Shown here one piece after another: positions 42,701 to 60,700 of a stretch of 64,000 bases of DNA. Made by a program: the position numbers and the translations under genes. The DNA is taken from NCBI GenBank assembly GCA_963995525.1, contig OZ023206.1, positions 62,680,994 through 62,744,993 of the forward strand. Reading direction: 5' to 3'. The notes beneath the pieces are model-generated. The model had not been told where the DNA came from and searched no databases. It saw only the letters and a program-made list of their open reading frames with translations. How positions within the stretch are numbered: position 1 is the first letter of the stretch; each line of letters begins with the position of its first letter. Origin of the DNA: Escarpia spicata. Taxonomy: Eukaryota > Annelida > Polychaeta > Sabellida > Siboglinidae.

Positions 42701-45700
42701 TCACACGATGTATATGACATGCAATGTGACATGCGTGCTGTACTGTTGTGTTACTATTGTGTCACACGATGTACATGACATGCAATGTGACATGCGTGCT
42801 GTACTATTGTGTTACTATTGCGTCACACGATGTATATGACATGCAATGTGACATGGGTGCTGTACTATTGTGTTACTATTGCGTCACACGATGTATATGA
42901 CATGCAATGTGACATGCGTGCTGTACTATTGTGTTACTATTGCGTCACACGATGTATATGACATGCAATGTGACATGCGTGCTGTACTATTGTGTTACTA
43001 TTACGTCACACGATGTATATGACATGCAATGTGTCATGCGTGCTGTACTATTGTGTTACTATTGCGTCACACAATGTATATGACATGCAATGTGACATGC
43101 GTGCTGTACTATTGTGTTACTATTACGTCACACGATGTATATGACATGCAATGTGACATGCGTGCTGTTCTATTGTGTTACTATTACGTCACACGATGTA
43201 TATGACATGCAATGTGACATGCTTGCTGTACTATTGTGTTACTATTGCGTCACACGATGTACATGATATGCAATGTGACATGCTTGCTGTACTATTGTGT
43301 TACTATTACGTCACACGATGTATATGACATGCAATGTGACATGCGTGCTGAACTATTTTGTTACTATTACGTCACACGATGTATATGACATGCAATGTGA
43401 CATGCGTGCTGTACTATTGTGTTACTATTACGTCACACGATGTATATGACATGCAATGTGACATGCGTGCTGTTCTATTGTGTTACTATTACGTCACACG
43501 ATGTATATGACATGCAATGTGACATGCTTGCTGTACTATTGTGTTACTATTGCGTCACACGATGTACATGACATGCAATGTGACATGCTTGCTGTACTAT
43601 TGTGTTACTATTACGTCACACGATGTATATGACATGCAATGTGACATGCGTGCTGAACTATTGTGTTACTATTGCGTCACACGATGTACATGACATGCAA
43701 TGTGACATGCTTGCTGTACTATTGTGTTACTATTACGTCACACGATGTATATGACATGCAATGTGACATGCGTGCTGTACTATTGTGTTACTATTACGTC
43801 ACACGATGTACATGACATGCAATGTGACATGCTTGCTGTACTATTGTGTTACTATTACGTCAAACGATGTACATGATATGCAATGTGACATCCGTGCTGT
43901 ACTATTGTGTTACTATTGCGTCACACGATGTACATGACATGCAATGTGACATGCGTGTTGTACTATTGTTTTATTATTGCGTCACACGATGTATATGACA
44001 TGCAATGTGACATGCGTGCTGTACTATTGTGTTACTATTGCGTCACACGATGTACATGGCATGCAATGTGACATGCGTGCTGTACTATTGTGTTACTATT
44101 ACGTCACACTGTGTATATGACATGCAATGTGACATGCGTGCTGTCCTATTGTGTTACAATTACGTCACACGATGTATATGACATGCAATGTGACATGTGT
44201 GCTGTACTATTGTGTTACTATTGCGTCACACGATGTACATGACATGCAATGTGACATGCGTGCTGTACTATTGTGTTACTATTACGTCACCCGATGTATA
44301 TGACATGCAATGTGACATGCGTGCTGTATTATTGTGTTACTATTACGTCACACGATGTATATGACAAGCAATGTGACATGTGTGCTGCACTAGTGTGTTA
44401 CTATTGCGTCACACGATATACATTACATGCAATGTGACATGCGTGCTGTACTATTGTGTTACTATTACGTCACACGATGTATATGACATGCAATGTGACA
44501 TGCGTGCTGTACTATTGTGTTAATATTACGTCACACGATGTATATGGCATGCAATGTGACATGCGTGCTGTACTATTGTGTTACTATTACGTCACACGAT
44601 GTATATGACATGCAATGTGACATGCGTGTTGTACTATTGTGTTATTATTGCGTCACACGATGTATATGGCATGCAATGTGACATGCGTGCTGTACTATTG
44701 TTTTATTATTGCGTCACACGATGTATATGACATGCAATGTGATATGCTTGCTGTACTATTGTGTTATTATTACGTCACACGATGTACATGGCATGCAATG
44801 TGACATGCGTGCTGTACTATTGTGTTACTATTACGTCACACTGTGTATATGACATGCAATGTGACATGCGTGCTGTCCTATTGTGTTACTATTACGTCAC
44901 ACGATGTATATGACATGCAATGTGACATGTGTGCTGTACTATTGTGTTACTATTGCGTCACACGATGTACATGACATGCAATGTGACATGCGTGCTGTAC
45001 TATTGTGTTACTATTACGTCACACGATGTATATGACATGCAATGTGACATGCGTGCTGTATTATTGTGTTACTATTACGTCACACGATGTATATGACAAG
45101 CAATGTGACATGTGTGCTGCACTATTGTGTTACTATTGCGTCACACGATGTACATTACATGCAATGTGACATGCGTGCTGTACTATTGTGTTACTATTAC
45201 GTCACACGATGTATATGACATGCAATGTGACATGCGTGTTGTACTATTGTGTTATTATTGCGTCACACGATGTATATGGCATGCAATGTGACATGCGTGC
45301 TGTACTATTGTGTTACTATTGCGTCTCACGATGTATATGACATGCAATGTGACATGCGTGCTGTACTATTGTGTTACTATTACGTCACACGATGTATATG
45401 GCATGCAATGTGACATGCGTGCTGTACTATTGTGTTACTATTGCGTCACACGATGTACATTACATGCAATGTGACATGCGTGCTGTGCTATTGTGTTACT
45501 ATTGCGTCACACGATATACATGGCATGCAATGTGACATGCTTGCTGTACTATTGTGTTACTATTGCGTCACACGATGTACATGGCATGCAATGTGACATG
45601 CTTGCTGTACTATTGTGTTACTATTACGTCACACGATGTATATGACATGCAATGTGACATGCTTGCTGTACTATTGTGTTACTATTGCGTCACACGATGT

Positions 45701-48700
45701 ACATGACATGCAATGTGACTTGCGTGCTCTACTATTGTGTTACTATTGCGTCACACGATGTATATGACATGCAATGTGACATGCGTGCTGTACTGTTGTG
45801 TTACTATTGTGTCACACGATGTACATGACATGCAATGTGACATGCGTGCTGTACTATTGTGTTACTATTGCGTCACACGATGTATATGACATGCAATGTG
45901 TCATGGGTGCTCTACAATTGTGTTACTATTGCGTCACACGATGTATATGACATGCAATGTGACATGCTTGCTGTACTATTGTTTCTATTGCGTCACACGA
46001 TGTACATGACATGCAATGTGACATGCGTGCTGTACTATTGTGTTACTATTGCGTCACACGATGTATATGACATGCAATGTGACATGTTTGCTGTACTATT
46101 GTGTTACTATTGCGTCACACGATGTATATGACATGCAATGTGACATGCGTGCTGTACTATTGTGTTACTATTGCATCACACGATGTACATGACATGCAAT
46201 GTGACATGCGTGCTGTACTATTGTGTTACTATTGCGTCACACGATGTATATGACATGCAATGTGACATGCGTGCTCTACTATTGTGTTACTATTGCGTCA
46301 CACGATGTATATGACATGCAATGTGACATGATTGCTGTACTATTGTGTTTCTATTGCGTCACACGATGTACATGACATGCAATGTGACATGCGTGCTGTA
46401 TTATTGTGTTACTATTGCGTCACACGATGTATATGACATGCAATGTGACATGCTTGCTGTACTATTGTGTTACTATTGCGTCACACGATGTATATGACAT
46501 GCAATGTGACATGCGTGCTGTATTATTGTGTTACTATTACGTCACACGATGTATATGACATGCAATGTGACATGCGTGCTGTACTATTGTGTTACTATTA
46601 CGTCACACGATGTATATGACATGCAATGTGACATGTGTGCTGTACTATTGTGTTACTATTGCGTCACACAATGTATATGACATGCAATGTGACATGCGTG
46701 ATGTACTATTGTGTTACCATTACGTCACACGATGTATATGACATGCAATGTGACATGCGTGCTGTCCTATTGTGTTACCATTACGTCACACGATGTATAT
46801 GACATGCAATGTAACATGCGTGCTGTACTATTGTGTTACTATTGCGTCACACGATGTACATTACATGCAATGTGACATGCGTGCTGTACTATTGTGTTAC
46901 TATTGCGTCACACAATGTATATGACATGCAATGTGACATGCGTGCTGTACTATTGTGTTACTATTGCGTCACACGTTGTATATGACATGCAATGTGACAT
47001 GCGTGCTGTACTCTTGTGTTACCATTACGTCACACGATGTATATGACATGCAATGTGACATGCGTGCTGTAATATTGTGTTACTATTACGTCACACGATG
47101 TATATGACATGCAATGTGACATGCGTGCTGTACTATTGTGTTAATATTACGTCACACGATGTATATGGCATGCAATGTGACATGCGTGCTGTACTATTGT
47201 GTTACTATTACGTCACACGATGTATATGACATGCAATGTGACATGCGTGTTGTACTATTGTGTTATTATTGCGTCACACGATGTATATGGCATGCAATGT
47301 GACATGCGTGCTGTACTATTGTTTTATTATTGCGTCACACGATGTATATGACATGCAATGTGATATGCTTGCTGTACTATTGTGTTATTATTACGTCACA
47401 CGATGTACATGGCATGCAATGTGACATGCGTGCTGTACTATTGTGTTACTATTACGTCACACTGTGTATATGACATGCAATGTGACATGCGTGCTGTCCT
47501 ATTGTGTTACTATTACGTCACACGATGTATATGACATGCAATGTGACATGTGTGCTGTACTATTGTGTTACTATTGCGTCACACGATGTACATGACATGC
47601 AATGTGACATGCGTGCTGTACTATTGTGTTACTATTACGTCACACGATGTATATGACATGCAATGTGACATGCGTGCTGTATTATTGTGTTACTATTACG
47701 TCACACGATGTATATGACAAGCAATGTGACATGTGTGCTGCACTATTGTGTTACTATTGCGTCACACGATGTACATTACATGCAATGTGACATGCGTGCT
47801 GTACTATTGTGTTACTATTACGTCACACGATGTATATGACATGCAATGTGACATGCGTGTTGTACTATTGTGTTATTATTGCGTCACACGATGTATATGG
47901 CATGCAATGTGACATGCGTGCTGTACTATTGTGTTACTATTGCGTCTCACGATGTATATGACATGCAATGTGACATGCGTGCTGTACTATTGTGTTACTA
48001 TTACGTCACACGATGTATATGGCATGCAATGTGACATGCGTGCTGTACTATTGTGTTACTATTGCGTCACACGATGTACATTACATGCAATGTGACATGC
48101 GTGCTGTGCTATTGTGTTACTATTGCGTCACACGATATACATGGCATGCAATGTGACATGCTTGCTGTACTATTGTGTTACTATTGCGTCACACGATGTA
48201 CATGGCATGCAATGTGACATGCTTGCTGTACTATTGTGTTACTATTACGTCACACGATGTATATGACATGCAATGTGACATGCTTGCTGTACTATTGTGT
48301 TACTATTGCGTCACACGATGTACATGACATGCAATGTGACTTGCGTGCTCTACTATTGTGTTACTATTGCGTCACACGATGTATATGACATGCAATGTGA
48401 CATGCGTGCTGTACTGTTGTGTTACTATTGTGTCACACGATGTACATGACATGCAATGTGACATGCGTGCTGTACTATTGTGTTACTATTGCGTCACACG
48501 ATGTATATGACATGCAATGTGTCATGGGTGCTCTACAATTGTGTTACTATTGCGTCACACGATGTATATGACATGCAATGTGACATGCTTGCTGTACTAT
48601 TGTTTCTATTGCGTCACACGATGTACATGACATGCAATGTGACATGCGTGCTGTACTATTGTGTTACTATTGCGTCACACGATGTATATGACATGCAATG

Positions 48701-51700
48701 TGACATGTTTGCTGTACTATTGTGTTACTATTGCGTCACACGATGTATATGACATGCAATGTGACATGCGTGCTGTACTATTGTGTTACTATTGCATCAC
48801 ACGATGTACATGACATGCAATGTGACATGCGTGCTGTACTATTGTGTTACTATTGCGTCACACGATGTATATGACATGCAATGTGACATGCGTGCTCTAC
48901 TATTGTGTTACTATTGCGTCACACGATGTATATGACATGCAATGTGACATGATTGCTGTACTATTGTGTTTCTATTGCGTCACACGATGTACATGACATG
49001 CAATGTGACATGCGTGCTGTATTATTGTGTTACTATTGCGTCACACGATGTATATGACATGCAATGTGACATGCTTGCTGTACTATTGTGTTACTATTGC
49101 GTCACACGATGTATATGACATGCAATGTGACATGCGTGCTGTATTATTGTGTTACTATTACGTCACACGATGTATATGACATGCAATGTGACATGCGTGC
49201 TGTACTATTGTGTTACTATTACGTCACACGATGTATATGACATGCAATGTGACATGTGTGCTGTACTATTGTGTTACTATTGCGTCACACAATGTATATG
49301 ACATGCAATGTGACATGCGTGATGTACTATTGTGTTACCATTACGTCACACGATGTATATGACATGCAATGTGACATGCGTGCTGTCCTATTGTGTTACC
49401 ATTACGTCACACGATGTATATGACATGCAATGTAACATGCGTGCTGTACTATTGTGTTACTATTGCGTCACACGATGTACATTACATGCAATGTGACATG
49501 CGTGCTGTACTATTGTGTTACTATTGCGTCACACAATGTATATGACATGCAATGTGACATGCGTGCTGTACTATTGTGTTACTATTGCGTCACACGTTGT
49601 ATATGACATGCAATGTGACATGCGTGCTGTACTCTTGTGTTACCATTACGTCACACGATGTATATGACATGCAATGTGACATGCGTGCTGTAATATTGTG
49701 TTACTATTACGTCACACGATGTATATGACATGCAATGTGACATGCGTGCTGTACTATTGTGTTACTATTACGTCACACGATGTATATGACATGCAATGTG
49801 ACATGCTTGCTGTACTTTTGTGTTACTATTACGTCACACGATGTATATGACATGCAATGTGACATGCGTGCTGTACTATTGTGTTACTATTACGTCACAC
49901 GATGTATATGACATGCAATGTGACATGCGTGCTGTTCTATTGTGTTATTATTACGTCACACGATGTATATGACATGCAATGTGACATGCTTGCTGTACTA
50001 TTGTGTTACTATTGCGTCACACGATGTACATGATATGCAATGTGACATGCTTGCTGTACTATTGTGTTACTATTACGTCACACGATGTATATGACATGCA
50101 ATGTGACATGCGTGCTGAACTATTGTGTTACTATTACGTCACACGATGTATATGACATGCAATGTGACATACGTGCTGTACTATTGTGTTACTATTACGT
50201 CACACGATGTATATGACATGCAATGTGACATGCGTGCTGTTATATTGTGTTACTATTACGTCACACGATGTATATGACATGCAATGTGACATGCTTGCTG
50301 TACTATTGTGTTACTATTGCGTCACACGATGTACATGACATGCAATGTGACATGCTTGCTGTACTATTGTGTTACTATTACGTCACACGATGTATATGAC
50401 ATGCAATGTGACATGCGTGCTGAACTATTGTGTTACTATTGCGTCACACGATGTACATGACATGCAATGTGACATGCGTGCTGTACTATTGTGTTACTAT
50501 TGCGTCACACGATGTATATGACATGCAATGTGACATGCTTGCTGTACTATTGTGTTACTATTGCGTCACACGATGTATATGACATGCAATGTGACATGCG
50601 TGCTGTACTATTGTGTTACTATTACGTCACACGATGTATATGACATGCAATGTGACATGCGTGCTGTTATATTGTGTTACTATTACGTCACACGATGTAT
50701 ATGACATGCAATGTGACATGCTTGCTGTACTATTGTGTTACTATTGCGTCACACGATGTACATGACATGCAATGTGACATGCTTGCTGTACTATTGTGTT
50801 ACTATTACGTCACACGATGTATATGACATGCAATGTGACATGCGTGCTGAACTATTGTGTTACTATTGCGTCACACGATGTACATGACATGCAATGTGAC
50901 ATGCGTGCTGTACTATTGTGTTACTATTGCGTCACACGATGTATATGACATGCAATGTGACATGCTTGCTGTACTATTGTGTTACTATTGCGTCACACGA
51001 TGTATATGACATGCAATGTGACATGCTTGCTGTACTATTGTGTTACTATTGCGTCACACGATGTATATGACATGCAATGTGACATGCGTGCTGTATTATT
51101 GTGTTACTATTACGTCACACGATGTATATGACATGCAATGTGACATGCGTGCTGTACTATTGTGTTACTATTACGTCACACGATGTATATGACATGCAAT
51201 GTGACATGTGTGCTGTACTATTGTGTTACTATTGCGTCACACAATGTATATGACATGCAATGTGACATGCGTGATGTACTATTGTGTTACCATTACGTCA
51301 CACGATGTATATGACATGCAATGTGACATGCGTGCTGTCCTATTGTGTTACCATTACGTCACACGATGTATATGACATGCAATGTAACATGCGTGCTGTA
51401 CTATTGTGTTACTATTGCGTCACACGATGTACATTACATGCAATGTGACATGCGTGCTGTACTATTGTGTTACTATTGCGTCACACAATGTATATGACAT
51501 GCAATGTGACATGCGTGCTGTACTATTGTGTTACTATTGCGTCACACGATGTATATGACATGCAATGTGACATGCGTGCTGTACTATTGTGTTACTATTG
51601 CATCACACGATGTACATGACATGCAATGTGACATGCGTGCTGTACTATTGTGTTACTATTGCGTCACACGATGTATATGACATGCAATGTGACATGCGTG

Positions 51701-54700
51701 CTCTACTATTGTGTTACTATTGCGTCACACGATGTATATGACATGCAATGTGACATGATTGCTGTACTATTGTGTTTCTATTGCGTCACACGATGTACAT
51801 GACATGCAATGTGACATGCGTGCTGTATTATTGTGTTACTATTGCGTCACACGATGTATATGACATGCAATGTGACATGCTTGCTGTACTATTGTGTTAC
51901 TATTGCGTCACACGATGTATATGACATGCAATGTGACATGCGTGCTGTATTATTGTGTTACTATTACGTCACACGATGTATATGACATGCAATGTGACAT
52001 GCGTGCTGTACTATTGTGTTACTATTACGTCACACGATGTATATGACATGCAATGTGACATGTGTGCTGTACTATTGTGTTACTATTGCGTCACACAATG
52101 TATATGACATGCAATGTGACATGCGTGATGTACTATTGTGTTACCATTACGTCACACGATGTATATGACATGCAATGTGACATGCGTGCTGTCCTATTGT
52201 GTTACCATTACGTCACACGATGTATATGACATGCAATGTAACATGCGTGCTGTACTATTGTGTTACTATTGCGTCACACGATGTACATTACATGCAATGT
52301 GACATGCGTGCTGTACTATTGTGTTACTATTGCGTCACACAATGTATATGACATGCAATGTGACATGCGTGCTGTACTATTGTGTTACTATTGCGTCACA
52401 CGTTGTATATGACATGCAATGTGACATGCGTGCTGTACTCTTGTGTTACCATTACGTCACACGATGTATATGACATGCAATGTGACATGCGTGCTGTAAT
52501 ATTGTGTTACTATTACGTCACACGATGTATATGACATGCAATGTGACATGCGTGCTGTACTATTGTGTTACTATTACGTCACACGATGTATATGACATGC
52601 AATGTGACATGCTTGCTGTACTTTTGTGTTACTATTACGTCACACGATGTATATGACATGCAATGTGACATGCGTGCTGTACTATTGTGTTACTATTACG
52701 TCACACGATGTATATGACATGCAATGTGACATGCGTGCTGTTCTATTGTGTTATTATTACGTCACACGATGTATATGACATGCAATGTGACATGCTTGCT
52801 GTACTATTGTGTTACTATTGCGTCACACGATGTACATGATATGCAATGTGACATGCTTGCTGTACTATTGTGTTACTATTACGTCACACGATGTATATGA
52901 CATGCAATGTGACATGCGTGCTGAACTATTGTGTTACTATTACGTCACACGATGTATATGACATGCAATGTGACATGCGTGCTGTACTATTGTGTTACTA
53001 TTACGTCACACGATGTATATGACATGCAATGTGACATGCGTGCTGTTATATTGTGTTACTATTACGTCACACGATGTATATGACATGCAATGTGACATGC
53101 TTGCTGTACTATTGTGTTACTATTGCGTCACACGATGTACATGACATGCAATGTGACATGCTTGCTGTACTATTGTGTTACTATTACGTCACACGATGTA
53201 TATGACATGCAATGTGACATGCGTGCTGAACTATTGTGTTACTATTGCGTCACACGATGTACATGACATGCAATGTGACATGCGTGCTGTACTATTGTGT
53301 TACTATTGCGTCACACGATGTATATGACATGCAATGTGACATGCTTGCTGTACTATTGTGTTACTATTGCGTCACACGATGTATATGACATGCAATGTGA
53401 CATGCTTGCTGTACTATTGTGTTACTATTGCGTCACACGATGTATATGACATGCAATGTGACATGCGTGCTGTATTATTGTGTTACTATTACGTCACACG
53501 ATGTATATGACATGCAATGTGACATGCGTGCTGTACTATTGTGTTACTATTACGTCACACGATGTATATGACATGCAATGTGACATGCGTGCTGAACTAT
53601 TGTGTTACTATTGCGTCACACGATGTACATGACATGCAATGTGACATGCGTGCTGTACTATTGTGTTACTATTGCGTCACACGTTGTATATGACATGCAA
53701 TGTGACATGCGTGCTGTACTCTTGTGTTACCATTACGTCACACGATGTATATGACATGCAATGTGACATGCGTGCTGTAATATTGTGTTACTATTACGTC
53801 ACACGATGTATATGACATGCAATGTGACATGCGTGCTGTACTATTGTGTTACTATTACGTCACACGATGTATATGACATGCAATGTGACATGCTTGCTGT
53901 ACTTTTGTGTTACTATTACGTCACACGATGTACATGACATGCAATGTGACTTGCGTGCTCTACTATTGTGTTACTATTGCGTCACACGATGTATATGACA
54001 TGCAATGTGACATGCGTGCTGTACTGTTGTGTTACTATTGCGTCACACGATGTACATTACATGCAATGTGACATGCGTGCTGTGCTATTGTGTTACTATT
54101 GCGTCACACGATATACATGGCATGCAATGTGACATGCTTGCTGTACTATTGTGTTACTATTGCGTCACACGATGTACATGGCATGCAATGTGACATGCTT
54201 GCTGTACTATTGTGTTACTATTACGTCACACGATGTATATGACATGCAATGTGACATGCTTGCTGTACTATTGTGTTACTATTGCGTCACACGATGTACA
54301 TGACATGCAATGTGACTTGCGTGCTCTACTATTGTGTTACTATTGCGTCACACGATGTATATGACATGCAATGTGACATGCGTGCTGTACTGTTGTGTTA
54401 CTATTGTGTCACACGATGTACATGACATGCAATGTGACATGCGTGCTGTACTATTGTGTTACTATTGCGTCACACGATGTATATGACATGCAATGTGTCA
54501 TGGGTGCTCTACAATTGTGTTACTATTGCGTCACACGATGTATATGACATGCAATGTGACATGCTTGCTGTACTATTGTTTCTATTGCGTCACACGATGT
54601 ACATGACATGCAATGTGACATGCGTGCTGTACTATTGTGTTACTATTGCGTCACACGATGTATATGACATGCAATGTGACATGTTTGCTGTACTATTGTG

Positions 54701-57700
54701 TTACTATTGCGTCACACGATGTATATGACATGCAATGTGACATGCGTGCTGTACTATTGTGTTACTATTGCATCACACGATGTACATGACATGCAATGTG
54801 ACATGCGTGCTGTACTATTGTGTTACTATTGCGTCACACGATGTATATGACATGCAATGTGACATGCGTGCTCTACTATTGTGTTACTATTGCGTCACAC
54901 GATGTATATGACATGCAATGTGACATGATTGCTGTACTATTGTGTTTCTATTGCGTCACACGATGTACATGACATGCAATGTGACATGCGTGCTGTATTA
55001 TTGTGTTACTATTGCGTCACACGATGTATATGACATGCAATGTGACATGCTTGCTGTACTATTGTGTTACTATTGCGTCACACGATGTATATGACATGCA
55101 ATGTGACATGCGTGCTGTATTATTGTGTTACTATTACGTCACACGATGTATATGACATGCAATGTGACATGCGTGCTGTACTATTGTGTTACTATTACGT
55201 CACACGATGTATATGACATGCAATGTGACATGTGTGCTGTACTATTGTGTTACTATTGCGTCACACAATGTATATGACATGCAATGTGACATGCGTGATG
55301 TACTATTGTGTTACCATTACGTCACACGATGTATATGACATGCAATGTGACATGCGTGCTGTCCTATTGTGTTACCATTACGTCACACGATGTATATGAC
55401 ATGCAATGTAACATGCGTGCTGTACTATTGTGTTACTATTGCGTCACACGATGTACATTACATGCAATGTGACATGCGTGCTGTACTATTGTGTTACTAT
55501 TGCGTCACACAATGTATATGACATGCAATGTGACATGCGTGCTGTACTATTGTGTTACTATTGCGTCACACGTTGTATATGACATGCAATGTGACATGCG
55601 TGCTGTACTCTTGTGTTACCATTACGTCACACGATGTATATGACATGCAATGTGACATGCGTGCTGTAATATTGTGTTACTATTACGTCACACGATGTAT
55701 ATGACATGCAATGTGACATGCGTGCTGTACTATTGTGTTACTATTACGTCACACGATGTATATGACATGCAATGTGACATGCTTGCTGTACTTTTGTGTT
55801 ACTATTACGTCACACGATGTATATGACATGCAATGTGACATGCGTGCTGTACTATTGTGTTACTATTACGTCACACGATGTATATGACATGCAATGTGAC
55901 ATGCGTGCTGTTCTATTGTGTTATTATTACGTCACACGATGTATATGACATGCAATGTGACATGCTTGCTGTACTATTGTGTTACTATTGCGTCACACGA
56001 TGTACATGATATGCAATGTGACATGCTTGCTGTACTATTGTGTTACTATTACGTCACACGATGTATATGACATGCAATGTGACATGCGTGCTGAACTATT
56101 GTGTTACTATTACGTCACACGATGTATATGACATGCAATGTGACATACGTGCTGTACTATTGTGTTACTATTACGTCACACGATGTATATGACATGCAAT
56201 GTGACATGCGTGCTGTTATATTGTGTTACTATTACGTCACACGATGTATATGACATGCAATGTGACATGCTTGCTGTACTATTGTGTTACTATTGCGTCA
56301 CACGATGTACATGACATGCAATGTGACATGCTTGCTGTACTATTGTGTTACTATTACGTCACACGATGTATATGACATGCAATGTGACATGCGTGCTGAA
56401 CTATTGTGTTACTATTGCGTCACACGATGTACATGACATGCAATGTGACATGCGTGCTGTACTATTGTGTTACTATTGCGTCACACGATGTATATGACAT
56501 GCAATGTGACATGCTTGCTGTACTATTGTGTTACTATTGCGTCACACGATGTATATGACATGCAATGTGACATGCGTGCTGTACTATTGTGTTACTATTA
56601 CGTCACACGATGTATATGACATGCAATGTGACATGCGTGCTGTTATATTGTGTTACTATTACGTCACACGATGTATATGACATGCAATGTGACATGCTTG
56701 CTGTACTATTGTGTTACTATTGCGTCACACGATGTACATGACATGCAATGTGACATGCTTGCTGTACTATTGTGTTACTATTACGTCACACGATGTATAT
56801 GACATGCAATGTGACATGCGTGCTGAACTATTGTGTTACTATTGCGTCACACGATGTACATGACATGCAATGTGACATGCGTGCTGTACTATTGTGTTAC
56901 TATTGCGTCACACGATGTATATGACATGCAATGTGACATGCTTGCTGTACTATTGTGTTACTATTGCGTCACACGATGTATATGACATGCAATGTGACAT
57001 GCTTGCTGTACTATTGTGTTACTATTGCGTCACACGATGTATATGACATGCAATGTGACATGCGTGCTGTATTATTGTGTTACTATTACGTCACACGATG
57101 TATATGACATGCAATGTGACATGCGTGCTGTACTATTGTGTTACTATTACGTCACACGATGTATATGACATGCAATGTGACATGTGTGCTGTACTATTGT
57201 GTTACTATTGCGTCACACAATGTATATGACATGCAATGTGACATGCGTGATGTACTATTGTGTTACCATTACGTCACACGATGTATATGACATGCAATGT
57301 GACATGCGTGCTGTCCTATTGTGTTACCATTACGTCACACGATGTATATGACATGCAATGTAACATGCGTGCTGTACTATTGTGTTACTATTGCGTCACA
57401 CGATGTACATTACATGCAATGTGACATGCGTGCTGTACTATTGTGTTACTATTGCGTCACACAATGTATATGACATGCAATGTGACATGCGTGCTGTACT
57501 ATTGTGTTACTATTGCGTCACACGATGTATATGACATGCAATGTGACATGCGTGCTGTACTATTGTGTTACTATTGCATCACACGATGTACATGACATGC
57601 AATGTGACATGCGTGCTGTACTATTGTGTTACTATTGCGTCACACGATGTATATGACATGCAATGTGACATGCGTGCTCTACTATTGTGTTACTATTGCG

Positions 57701-60700
57701 TCACACGATGTATATGACATGCAATGTGACATGATTGCTGTACTATTGTGTTTCTATTGCGTCACACGATGTACATGACATGCAATGTGACATGCGTGCT
57801 GTATTATTGTGTTACTATTGCGTCACACGATGTATATGACATGCAATGTGACATGCTTGCTGTACTATTGTGTTACTATTGCGTCACACGATGTATATGA
57901 CATGCAATGTGACATGCGTGCTGTATTATTGTGTTACTATTACGTCACACGATGTATATGACATGCAATGTGACATGCGTGCTGTACTATTGTGTTACTA
58001 TTACGTCACACGATGTATATGACATGCAATGTGACATGTGTGCTGTACTATTGTGTTACTATTGCGTCACACAATGTATATGACATGCAATGTGACATGC
58101 GTGATGTACTATTGTGTTACCATTACGTCACACGATGTATATGACATGCAATGTGACATGCGTGCTGTCCTATTGTGTTACCATTACGTCACACGATGTA
58201 TATGACATGCAATGTAACATGCGTGCTGTACTATTGTGTTACTATTGCGTCACACGATGTACATTACATGCAATGTGACATGCGTGCTGTACTATTGTGT
58301 TACTATTGCGTCACACAATGTATATGACATGCAATGTGACATGCGTGCTGTACTATTGTGTTACTATTGCGTCACACGTTGTATATGACATGCAATGTGA
58401 CATGCGTGCTGTACTCTTGTGTTACCATTACGTCACACGATGTATATGACATGCAATGTGACATGCGTGCTGTAATATTGTGTTACTATTACGTCACACG
58501 ATGTATATGACATGCAATGTGACATGCGTGCTGTACTATTGTGTTACTATTACGTCACACGATGTATATGACATGCAATGTGACATGCTTGCTGTACTTT
58601 TGTGTTACTATTACGTCACACGATGTATATGACATGCAATGTGACATGCGTGCTGTACTATTGTGTTACTATTACGTCACACGATGTATATGACATGCAA
58701 TGTGACATGCGTGCTGTTCTATTGTGTTATTATTACGTCACACGATGTATATGACATGCAATGTGACATGCTTGCTGTACTATTGTGTTACTATTGCGTC
58801 ACACGATGTACATGATATGCAATGTGACATGCTTGCTGTACTATTGTGTTACTATTACGTCACACGATGTATATGACATGCAATGTGACATGCGTGCTGA
58901 ACTATTGTGTTACTATTACGTCACACGATGTATATGACATGCAATGTGACATGCGTGCTGTACTATTGTGTTACTATTACGTCACACGATGTATATGACA
59001 TGCAATGTGACATGCGTGCTGTTATATTGTGTTACTATTACGTCACACGATGTATATGACATGCAATGTGACATGCTTGCTGTACTATTGTGTTACTATT
59101 GCGTCACACGATGTACATGACATGCAATGTGACATGCTTGCTGTACTATTGTGTTACTATTACGTCACACGATGTATATGACATGCAATGTGACATGCGT
59201 GCTGAACTATTGTGTTACTATTGCGTCACACGATGTACATGACATGCAATGTGACATGCGTGCTGTACTATTGTGTTACTATTGCGTCACACGATGTATA
59301 TGACATGCAATGTGACATGCTTGCTGTACTATTGTGTTACTATTGCGTCACACGATGTATATGACATGCAATGTGACATGCTTGCTGTACTATTGTGTTA
59401 CTATTGCGTCACACGATGTATATGACATGCAATGTGACATGCGTGCTGTATTATTGTGTTACTATTACGTCACACGATGTATATGACATGCAATGTGACA
59501 TGCGTGCTGTACTATTGTGTTACTATTACGTCACACGATGTATATGACATGCAATGTGACATGTGTGCTGTACTATTGTGTTACTATTGCGTCACACAAT
59601 GTATATGACATGCAATGTGACATGCGTGATGTACTATTGTGTTACCATTACGTCACACGATGTATATGACATGCAATGTGACATGCGTGCTGTCCTATTG
59701 TGTTACCATTACGTCACACGATGTATATGACATGCAATGTAACATGCGTGCTGTACTATTGTGTTACTATTGCGTCACACGATGTACATTACATGCAATG
59801 TGACATGCGTGCTGTACTATTGTGTTACTATTGCGTCACACAATGTATATGACATGCAATGTGACATGCGTGCTGTACTATTGTGTTACTATTGCGTCAC
59901 ACGTTGTATATGACATGCAATGTGACATGCGTGCTGTACTCTTGTGTTACCATTACGTCACACGATGTATATGACATGCAATGTGACATGCGTGCTGTAA
60001 TATTGTGTTACTATTACGTCACACGATGTATATGACATGCAATGTGACATGCGTGCTGTACTATTGTGTTACTATTACGTCACACGATGTATATGACATG
60101 CAATGTGACATGCTTGCTGTACTTTTGTGTTACTATTACGTCACACGATGTATATGACATGCAATGTGACATGCGTGCTGTACTATTGTGTTACTATTAC
60201 GTCACACGATGTATATGACATGCAATGTGACATGCGTGCTGTTCTATTGTGTTATTATTACGTCACACGATGTATATGACATGCAATGTGACATGCTTGC
60301 TGTACTATTGTGTTACTATTGCGTCACACGATGTACATGATATGCAATGTGACATGCTTGCTGTACTATTGTGTTACTATTACGTCACACGATGTATATG
60401 ACATGCAATGTGACATGCGTGCTGAACTATTGTGTTACTATTACGTCACACGATGTATATGACATACAATGTGACATGCGTGCTGTACTATTGTGTTACT
60501 ATTGCGTCACACGATGTACATTACATGCAATGTGACATGCGTGCTGTACTATTGTGTTACTATTGCGTCACACAATGTATATGACATGCAATGTGACATG
60601 CGTGCTGTACTATTGTGTTACTATTGCGTCACACGTTGTATATGACATGCAATGTGACATGCGTGCTGTACTCTTGTGTTACCATTACGTCACACGATGT

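Noticed and set aside
45859..46131. 90-codon frame repeated identically at four places in the satellite
   Set aside because: The identity comes from block duplication of satellite DNA. The 61-bp period shifts the frame every monomer, and no codon constraint is visible.
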